Below are positions 14,441-19,705 of a stretch of DNA of 19,705 nucleotides, piece by piece. This DNA comes from JBQCDV01 sp051960855 (GTDB taxonomy: Bacteria; Actinomycetota; Actinomycetes; JAJZTN01): NCBI GenBank assembly GCA_051960855.1, contig JBQCDV010000242.1, forward strand, positions 1 to 19,705, read 5' to 3'. The translations under genes and the position numbers were made by a program. How positions within the stretch are numbered: position 1 is the first letter of the stretch; every line of letters starts with the position of its first letter. Under the pieces are notes generated by a model. That model did no database searches. It worked only from the letters and a program-made list of their open reading frames with translations, and was not told the origin of the DNA.

Positions 14441-15906
14441 GCGACACCCGGACCGAGACCGTCTCGGCCGCCACGCGCGGGTCGCTTGCCTCGCTGCTGG
14501 CCGAGCAGCCACGCGTCGTCACGGCCGGCGTCGAGCTGCTCGCCGATGCGCTGCGCGCCCAGGCGGTCCCCGTCGAGCCGGTCGCGTGGCGGCCACCGCT
14601 GGTCGAGCCGCATGACGAGGCCGCTGTCGCCACCGCCCTGGCCCGCGTCATGGCCGATCGCCGCCGCGAGCAGGCCAACGCGACCGCCGTCGAGCGGATG
14701 CTCAGCGCCGGCGCCCAGCTGGTCGACGTCCGCCCGGCCCACGACGTCCTCGGATTGGAGAAGGGCCAGTTCCTGCACGCCGGCCCACCGCTGACCTGGG
14801 ACCGCGCGAGCGGCCCGATGCGCGGTGCGCTGCAGGGCGCGATGGTGTTCGAGGGTCTCGCGGCCGACCCCGACGAGGCGGCACGCCTGCTCGAGCGCGG
14901 AGAGGGCATCTCGCTCGCGCCGTGCCACTCCCGCGCCGCGGTCGGACCGATGGCAGGCGTCGTCTCCCCATCGATGTGGATGTTCGTCCTCGAGGACCCG
15001 GTCCACGGCGGCCGCGCCTACTGCTCGCTGAACGAGGGTCTGGGCAAGGTGCTGCGCTACGGCGCCTTTGGGCCGGAGGTGATCGACCGGCTGCGGTGGA
15101 TGTCGGAGGTGCTGGGCCCGCTGCTGCAGGCCGCCGTGCGCCGGCTGCCGACGCCGATCGACGCGAAGGCCATCGTCACCCAGATGCTGCAGATGGGCGA
15201 CGAGGGGCACAACCGCAACCGGGCAGGGTCGCTGCTGCTGCTGCGGGAGCTGCTGCCGGGGCTGGTCGAGTCCGGCGGAGCGCCGTCGCAGGTCGCCGAC
15301 GTCATCCGCTTCGCCTCCGCCAACGAGCACTTCTTCCTCAACGTCGGGATGCCCACGTGCAAGCTGGCGACCGACGCAGCTCGCGACATCCCTGGCTCGA
15401 CCATGGTCGTCGCGATGGCGCGCAACGGGACCGACTTCGGCATCCAGGTGTCGGGGACCGGCGACCGCTGGTTCACCGGACCCGCCAACACCCCGCAGGG
15501 TCTCTTCCTCGGTTCTTATGGTCCCGATGACGCTAACCCCGACATCGGGGACTCCGCGATCACCGAGACCGGCGGCATCGGCGGCTTCGCGATGGCCGCG
15601 GCGCCCGCGATCGTGCGCTTCGTCGGAGGCGAGGTGCACGAGGCGATCGCAGCGACAGAGTCGATGTACGAGATCACGCTCGCCGAGCACCCGAGCTATC
15701 AGGTGCCGGTGCTGGGCTTCCGCGGCACTCCCAGCGGCATCGACGTCACCAAGGTCGTCCGCACCGGCCTGCTGCCACACATCAACACCGGGATGGCCGG
15801 ACGCGTCGCCGGCACGGGACAGGTCGGCGCCGGCCTGGTCAACCCGCCCGCCTCGATCTTCCCGGACGCACTGCTCGCCCTGGCCGAGGCCGCTCCGGCG
15901 CTGTAG
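14437..15906 (+). CDS. allG: AllG-like DUF1116 protein (putative oxamate carbamoyltransferase subunit)
   Basis: A 489-residue protein matching the full DUF1116 length. Conserved stretches visible are APCHSRAAVGPMAGVVS (161-177), QMGDEGHNRNRAGS (252-265), ANEHFFLNVGM (295-305), MARNGTDFGIQVSG (327-340) and ITETGGIGGFAMA (375-387). In E. coli the homologue works with FdrA and the DUF2877 protein in oxamate carbamoyltransferase. The ATG at 14437 overlaps the fdrA stop by 4 bases and has GGAGG (14425-14429) 7 bases upstream, so the three genes are translationally coupled and probably made in fixed ratio. A carbamate kinase, which would use the carbamoyl phosphate formed, is not next to it as it is in some bacteria. 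The ~30 residues at the N-terminus are poorly conserved. Confidence 0.93.
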   Translation: MSDTRTETVSAATRGSLASLLAEQPRVVTAGVELLADALRAQAVPVEPVAWRPPLVEPHDEAAVATALARVMADRRREQANATAVERMLSAGAQLVDVRPAHDVLGLEKGQFLHAGPPLTWDRASGPMRGALQGAMVFEGLAADPDEAARLLERGEGISLAPCHSRAAVGPMAGVVSPSMWMFVLEDPVHGGRAYCSLNEGLGKVLRYGAFGPEVIDRLRWMSEVLGPLLQAAVRRLPTPIDAKAIVTQMLQMGDEGHNRNRAGSLLLLRELLPGLVESGGAPSQVADVIRFASANEHFFLNVGMPTCKLATDAARDIPGSTMVVAMARNGTDFGIQVSGTGDRWFTGPANTPQGLFLGSYGPDDANPDIGDSAITETGGIGGFAMAAAPAIVRFVGGEVHEAIAATESMYEITLAEHPSYQVPVLGFRGTPSGIDVTKVVRTGLLPHINTGMAGRVAGTGQVGAGLVNPPASIFPDALLALAEAAPAL

Positions 15907-15946
15907 CAACCGCGGCCGCCGGCGCTTCCGGTGCGAGAATGGGCCG

Positions 15947-15963
15947 GGCGCCACGTGGGCGCC
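15947..15963. promoter_or_regulatory. Short hairpin around a CACGTG core between allG and the MFS gene
   Basis: GGCGCC (15947-15952) and GGCGCC (15958-15963) flank a short loop overlapping CACGTG. It lies in the 107-base gap after allG. The stem is too short to be called a terminator with confidence; it could equally be a protein-binding site. Confidence 0.2.
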
Positions 15964-16013
15964 TTCGTCATGGCGACACCGCGCTCGCCCAGCACCTCAA
16001 GGACGCCTGCACC

Positions 16014-17243
16014 ATGGCCGACGTGACCACCCCTGCCGCCACGGCAACCGAGGCCGCGCCACCCCGCGTGGTCTCCGGTGCCCTGCTCACGGTGGCGATG
16101 GTCCTCGTGGCCCTCAACCTGCGCTCGCCGATCACCTCGGTGCCTCCCGAGCTCGTCCGCATCTCCGACGACCTGCATCTCTCCGGTGCCGCGGCCGGGC
16201 TGCTGACCACGCTTCCCGTGCTGTGCATGGGACTGTTCGCGCCCGTCGCCCAGGCGCTCGCCGCGCGCTTCGGGCGGGAGAGCACCGTCCTGCTCGCCGT
16301 TCTGCTCATCCTCGCCGGCACGCTGGTGCGCCTCGGGGGCGGCGTCGCGGCGGTGCTGTACCTCGGCGCCTTCGTCGCCGGAGTGGGCATCGCCGTCACC
16401 GGCACCCTGTTGCCGGGGGTGGTCAAGGCGGCCTTCCCACGCCGCGGCGGTCTCATGACCGGGCTGTACATGGCCGGGATGATGGGCGGGGCCGCCCTGG
16501 CCTCGCAGCTGACCGTCCCCCTGGCCAACGCCCTCGGCAGCTGGCAGCGCGGGCTGGCCGTCTGGTCGGTGTTCGCCGTGGTGGCGCTCGCGCTCTGGAC
16601 CCCCGTCGTCGTCGCGCACCGCCGCCACCACGCCGAAGCCGGCACCACGCCCCGGGCCGCCCGCGGCGCCCTCCCCTGGCGGTCCACCACGGCCTGGCTG
16701 CTCGCGGCCTACCTGTTCTGCAACTCCTGGGAGTTCTACACGCAGGTCGCGTGGATCCCGGCGACCTACGAGAGCTACGGGTGGGCCGCGGGGGCCGCCG
16801 CCGGCCTGTTGACGATCTTCACCCTCACGCAGGCCGTCTCGGGCATCGGTGGGCCGGCGCTCGCCGACCGCGTGCCCGATCTGCGCACCCTCGTGCTGCC
16901 CTCGGTGATCCTCGGGATCCTGGGCACCGCCGGCGTGGCGTGGCTGCCGCAGACCGCGCCGCTGCTCTGGATGGTGCTGCTGGGACTGGGGCTCGGCGCC
17001 GGCTTCGCGCTCGGTCTGGTCTACCTCGTCGTCTACGCCCGCTCCCCCGAGGCCTCCGCCCGCCTGACCGCGCTCGCCTTCCTCGTCTCCTACACCTGCG
17101 CCTCCATCGGCCCGGTCGTCTTCGGCGTCATCCGCGACGCGACCGACTCCTGGCGCGTTCCCTGGACGGTGCTGGTGGTCATCGGCGTCGTCCAGCTCGC
17201 CTTCGTCATGCAGTTGTCCCCGCGCCGCACGCCGGTGAGCTGA
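16014..17243 (+). CDS. MFS transporter, CynX/NimT family
   Basis: A 409-residue membrane protein with about 12 hydrophobic helices split by a basic cytoplasmic loop (RRHHAEAGTTPRAARG, about 206-222). After a short Thr/Ala-rich N-terminus the first helix ends in ALNLRSPITSVPPEL, the characteristic start of CynX-type (cyanate) and NimT-type transporters. I chose ATG 16014, which has AAGGA about 10 bases upstream, over an in-frame ATG at 15939 that adds an unconserved Arg-rich leader. It follows allG on the same strand at 107 bases, so it may be cotranscribed and carry a substrate or product of the pathway such as a small carboxylate, ureido acid or cyanate-like anion. It ends 3 bases from the end of the convergent nucleotidyltransferase gene. 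Substrate unproven. Confidence 0.9.
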   Translation: MADVTTPAATATEAAPPRVVSGALLTVAMVLVALNLRSPITSVPPELVRISDDLHLSGAAAGLLTTLPVLCMGLFAPVAQALAARFGRESTVLLAVLLILAGTLVRLGGGVAAVLYLGAFVAGVGIAVTGTLLPGVVKAAFPRRGGLMTGLYMAGMMGGAALASQLTVPLANALGSWQRGLAVWSVFAVVALALWTPVVVAHRRHHAEAGTTPRAARGALPWRSTTAWLLAAYLFCNSWEFYTQVAWIPATYESYGWAAGAAAGLLTIFTLTQAVSGIGGPALADRVPDLRTLVLPSVILGILGTAGVAWLPQTAPLLWMVLLGLGLGAGFALGLVYLVVYARSPEASARLTALAFLVSYTCASIGPVVFGVIRDATDSWRVPWTVLVVIGVVQLAFVMQLSPRRTPVS

Positions 17244-17246
17244 CCC

Positions 17247-17900
17247 CTACTCCCCGAACGTCGCCCGCAGCCGCTGCAGGTCCGCGGCCGTGTCCACGTC
17301 CTCGCCCGACCCGATGTCGCCGCATTCGACCCGAACGACGCTGTCGGCCTGCTGTTTGAGGTAGCGGCGCGCGCCCGCGTCGCCCTCGAGAGTGGCGAGC
17401 AGCCCCGGGAAGTGTCGGGCACCCACGACGACCGGATGCCCCGGCACCCCCGCGTAGGTCGCCTGCACGAGAGCGCCCGGGCCTGCCAGCGAGAGGCACC
17501 GCTGCACGCATGCGGCGGTCACGAGCGGTGTGTCGACGACCAGCAGCACGACGGCATCGGGCTCGGGGGCGGCGCCCAGTGCCAGGCGCAGCGACGTGGA
17601 CATCCCCTCGGCCCAGCCGGGGTTGGCGAGGACGCGAGGGGGCGGGACGCCCTGCGCCGTCACTGCGCCGTTCGGGAGAGGGGTCTGCGCCCAGTCGGGA
17701 TGCGCGATGACGAGCCGGTCACTGACACCGGCGCCGGCGAGCGCGGTCAGAGCCCGCCCCAGCAGGGTCTCTCCGCCGAGTGTCGCGAAGGCCTTGAACC
17801 CGCCGAAGCGGCGCCCCTGCCCAGCAGCGAGGACGACCCCTCGGACATGGAGCGAGGCGTGCGGCGGAGCGGGCCGCGCCCCGACAGCGGGGTCAGCCAC
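17247..17900 (-). CDS. MocA/MobA-like nucleotidyltransferase (molybdenum cofactor cytidylyltransferase)
   Basis: A 217-residue protein with the nucleotidyltransferase loop LAAGQGRRFGGFK (24-36), the metal-binding Asp123 in VVDTPLV, and GVPGHPVVVG (151-160), as in MocA-type enzymes. MocA joins CMP to molybdopterin to make the cytosine dinucleotide cofactor used by xanthine oxidase-family enzymes, matching the molybdenum hydroxylase in this window. I chose GTG 17900, which lies 5 bases after the xdhC stop; a longer frame to 18002 would overlap xdhC by almost 100 bases. No clear Shine-Dalgarno sequence precedes it, so translation probably continues from xdhC. The residues after the phosphate loop (KAFATLGG) differ from the usual NKLLLPLGG form, so nucleotide and substrate choice are less certain than the fold. 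Confidence 0.87.
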   Translation of the reverse strand: MADPAVGARPAPPHASLHVRGVVLAAGQGRRFGGFKAFATLGGETLLGRALTALAGAGVSDRLVIAHPDWAQTPLPNGAVTAQGVPPPRVLANPGWAEGMSTSLRLALGAAPEPDAVVLLVVDTPLVTAACVQRCLSLAGPGALVQATYAGVPGHPVVVGARHFPGLLATLEGDAGARRYLKQQADSVVRVECGDIGSGEDVDTAADLQRLRATFGE

Positions 17901-17905
17901 CGGGG

Positions 17906-19042
17906 TCAGGCACTCGGGACGGGGGCGGGGACTTCCGCCATGTCCGTGTCGCTGTGGATCGGCCCCTGGGTGTCTGACAGGCGGCGGCCGCTGCCGCCCC
18001 ACAGCGACTGGGTGATCTCCGCAGCGATCGAGATGGCGGTCTCCTCAGGGGTACGCGCCCCGATGTCCAAGCCGATCGGCGAGGACAGCCGGGCGAGCTC
18101 GGCTTCGGTGAGACCGGCCTCCCGCAGCCGGGCGAGGCGGTCGTCGTGGGTGCGGCGGGAGCCCATCGCACCGATGTAGGCCGCGGGGGTGCGCAGGGCG
18201 ACCTCGAGCAGCGGGACGTCGAACTTCGGGTCGTGGGTCAGCACGCAGATGACCGTGCGGGCGTCGACCTCGACCCGCGACAGGTAGCGATGCGGCCACT
18301 CCACCACGACCTCGTCAGCCTCGGGGAAGCGCCGCGGCGTGGCGAAGACCGGCCGGGCGTCGCAGACGACGACCTCGTAGCCGAGGAACTTCCCGACCCG
18401 GGCCACGGCGCGGGCGAAGTCGATCGCGCCGAAGACCAGCATCCGGGGCGGGGGCGCGAAGCTCTCGACGAGGACCTGCAGCTCGTCGAGGCGGCGCTCG
18501 CCGTCGGCTCCGAGGCGGAGCACGCGGGTCGTGCCGTGCTCGAGCAGTCCGCGGGCGTCGTCGGCGACGGCGTCGTCGAGCCGCGGAGAGCCGAGGGTCC
18601 CTTCCACCCGGTCCCGCCAGAGCACCATCCGGCTGCCGGCCGGACGCGGGCCGGCGATGACGGTGGCGACGGCGACCGGCTCACGCGAGGACAGCGAGGT
18701 CAGGACCTCTCCCAGCTGGGGGAACGACGTGGGATCGATGCGCTGCACGAAGACGTCGAGGATCCCGCCGCAGGTGAGCCCGACCGCGAACGCGTCGTCA
18801 TCACTGACGCCATAGCGCTGCAGCGCTGGCTGCCCCGTGTCCATCACCTCCTGGGCCAGCTCGTAGACCGCGCCCTCGACGCAGCCGCCACTGATGCTGC
18901 CGATCGCCTCGCCGTCCGCGCTGACCGCCATCACCGCGCCGGCGGGACGGGGCGAGGAGCGCCAGGTCTCGACGACCGTGGCGGTGGCGAAGGGGCGTCC
19001 GTCGCGCCAGAGCCTTTCGAGGTCAGCCTGCACGTCACGCAT
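17906..19042 (-). CDS. xdhC: XdhC/CoxI family molybdenum cofactor maturation protein
   Basis: A 378-residue protein with the N-terminal XdhC/CoxI domain, including SGGCVEGAVYE (51-61) and GLTCGGILDVFV (88-99), and the C-terminal Rossmann-like XdhC domain, including MLVFGAIDFARAVARVGKFL (201-220), AYIGAMGSRRTH (288-299) and IGLDIGARTPEE (323-334). Family members bind the molybdenum cofactor, guide its sulfuration and insert it into xanthine dehydrogenase-type enzymes. ATG 19042 is preferred because AGGAGG (19057-19052) lies 9 bases upstream and the conserved sequence starts there. It overlaps the end of the CoxE-like gene by 8 bases and is followed 5 bases later by the MocA-like gene, forming one maturation operon. 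The 30 C-terminal residues are a variable Ser/Asp/Pro-rich tail. Confidence 0.94.
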   Translation of the reverse strand: MRDVQADLERLWRDGRPFATATVVETWRSSPRPAGAVMAVSADGEAIGSISGGCVEGAVYELAQEVMDTGQPALQRYGVSDDDAFAVGLTCGGILDVFVQRIDPTSFPQLGEVLTSLSSREPVAVATVIAGPRPAGSRMVLWRDRVEGTLGSPRLDDAVADDARGLLEHGTTRVLRLGADGERRLDELQVLVESFAPPPRMLVFGAIDFARAVARVGKFLGYEVVVCDARPVFATPRRFPEADEVVVEWPHRYLSRVEVDARTVICVLTHDPKFDVPLLEVALRTPAAYIGAMGSRRTHDDRLARLREAGLTEAELARLSSPIGLDIGARTPEETAISIAAEITQSLWGGSGRRLSDTQGPIHSDTDMAEVPAPVPSA

Positions 19043-19705
19043 GGCGACCCGCCTCCTGTCGTGCGTCGCGAGAGAGCAGTGCGGCGAGCTCGTCGAAGGC
19101 CGCCAGCGAGTGGCCCGCGACGAGGTCGTCAACGCTGGGCAGGACCGCGATCATGCCGGCGGTCAGTGGGGCGAAGCCGTCCTTGCCCTTGTGTGGATTG
19201 ACCCAGATGACGCGGTGCGCAAGCCGGTGCAGCCGCACCATCTGCTCCTTGAGCAGGGTGGCGTCTCCGCGCTCCCAGCCGTCGGAGGCGATCACGACGA
19301 CCGCACCCCGCGCGGTGCCCCGTTGGCCCCACCGGTCGAGGAAGTCCTTGAGCAGGTCCCCCAGCCGGGTGCCGCCGCTCCAGTCGGCGATCGCTGCCGA
19401 GGCGGCCGCGAGTGCGGCGTCGGGGTCGCGCAGCCGCAGCTCGCGGGTCACCCGGGTGAGCCTGGTGCCGAGGGTGAAGACCTCCGTCGACGCGGGGGCG
19501 CGCCGCACGACGACGTGCGCGAAGCGCAGCAGCGCGTCGGCGTAGGGCTCCATCGAACCGGAGATGTCGACGAGCAGGACGACCTTGCGCGGGCGCCGCG
19601 ACCGGTCGCGCCGGGCCAGCACGCACAGCTCGCCGTCGGTGTGCAGCGCCGCGCGCAGGGTGCGCCGGGGATCGGCGCTGCCCCGGCGGGCCGGCGCGCG
19701 GCGGC
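19035..19705 (-). CDS. coxE: CoxE-like VWA domain protein (5' end outside window)
   Basis: The frame is open to the right edge, so 222 C-terminal residues are visible and the N-terminus is missing. A DPRRTLRAALHTDGE segment leads into a VWA domain with the complete MIDAS metal site: DISGSM, then GGTRLG, then ASDGWERGD. CoxE-family proteins end this way (about 400 residues in full) and work with the MoxR-type AAA+ ATPase CoxD in maturing the active site of molybdenum hydroxylases such as CO dehydrogenase; coxD would be expected just beyond the right edge. It overlaps the xdhC start by 8 bases. An ATG at 19622 exists but lies inside the conserved region, so I treat the gene as continuing out of the window. 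Confidence 0.9.
   Translation of the reverse strand, partial: RRAPARRGSADPRRTLRAALHTDGELCVLARRDRSRRPRKVVLLVDISGSMEPYADALLRFAHVVVRRAPASTEVFTLGTRLTRVTRELRLRDPDAALAAASAAIADWSGGTRLGDLLKDFLDRWGQRGTARGAVVVIASDGWERGDATLLKEQMVRLHRLAHRVIWVNPHKGKDGFAPLTAGMIAVLPSVDDLVAGHSLAAFDELAALLSRDARQEAGRHA
19052..19057 (-). promoter_or_regulatory. Ribosome binding site of xdhC inside the CoxE-like gene
   Basis: A perfect AGGAGG (minus strand, 19057-19052) lies 9 bases before ATG 19042 and within the 3' end of the upstream gene, whose stop is at 19037-19035. It decides the xdhC start against the longer in-frame ATG at 19132. Confidence 0.75.

Noticed and set aside
14371..15954. 527-codon minus-strand open frame opposite allG
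   Set aside because: Composition is that of an antisense shadow; DUF1116 conservation on the plus strand explains the openness.
17244..17246. Bidirectional terminator between the convergent MFS and MocA-like genes
   Set aside because: Only 3 bases separate the stops and I saw no strong hairpin there.
15518..17359. 613-codon plus-strand open frame overlapping allG and the MFS gene
   Set aside because: Arg/Pro-rich out-of-frame translation crossing two recognised genes and an intergenic region.

Overview
The window is very GC-rich (roughly 70%, with third codon positions almost all G or C). It has tightly overlapping genes, GTG starts, and actinobacterial-style -10 elements placed directly before start codons. 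I read it as chromosome of a high-GC actinomycete; the genus cannot be fixed from the sequence. No tRNA, rRNA, insertion sequence, phage gene or CRISPR array is visible, and no stretch longer than 300 bases lacks a gene.

Layout from left to right. On the minus strand: a hydantoinase/oxoprolinase A-type subunit whose 3' end runs off the left edge (1-1718), then a PAP2-family membrane phosphatase/transferase (1852-2676) that looks unrelated to its neighbours. Next is a five-gene minus-strand operon, read from 8260 down to 2787: FAD subunit, 2Fe-2S subunit and molybdopterin subunit of a xanthine-oxidase-family molybdenum hydroxylase, then CoxG and a nitrilase-superfamily amidohydrolase. Every junction in it overlaps by 1 or 4 bases. 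Upstream lie a strong hairpin terminator, a UraA-type NCS2 nucleobase permease (8373-9842) and a PucR-family regulator (10106-11956), all on the minus strand. Divergent from the regulator, on the plus strand, are AllH (DUF2877), AllF/FdrA and AllG (DUF1116), again overlapping by 4 bases each, followed by a CynX/NimT-type MFS transporter (16014-17243). The right end, minus strand, carries molybdenum-enzyme maturation genes: a MocA-like nucleotidyltransferase, XdhC, and a CoxE-type VWA protein cut by the right edge.

Together this looks like a dedicated catabolic locus for a nitrogen heterocycle, purine- or pyrimidine-like. The NCS2 permease would import it, the molybdenum hydroxylase would oxidise it, and the hydantoinase and C-N hydrolase would open and trim ring or ureido products. 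AllFGH, the family recently linked to catabolic oxamate carbamoyltransferase in E. coli, would release carbamoyl phosphate from a ureido acid. MocA, XdhC, CoxE and CoxG would build and insert the molybdenum cofactor, and PucR would control expression. The substrate is not determined by the sequence. The large subunit lacks the cysteine loop of true aerobic CO dehydrogenase, so despite the cox-like gene order this is probably not a CO oxidation operon. No allantoinase, urate oxidase, ureidoglycolate dehydrogenase or carbamate kinase lies inside the window.
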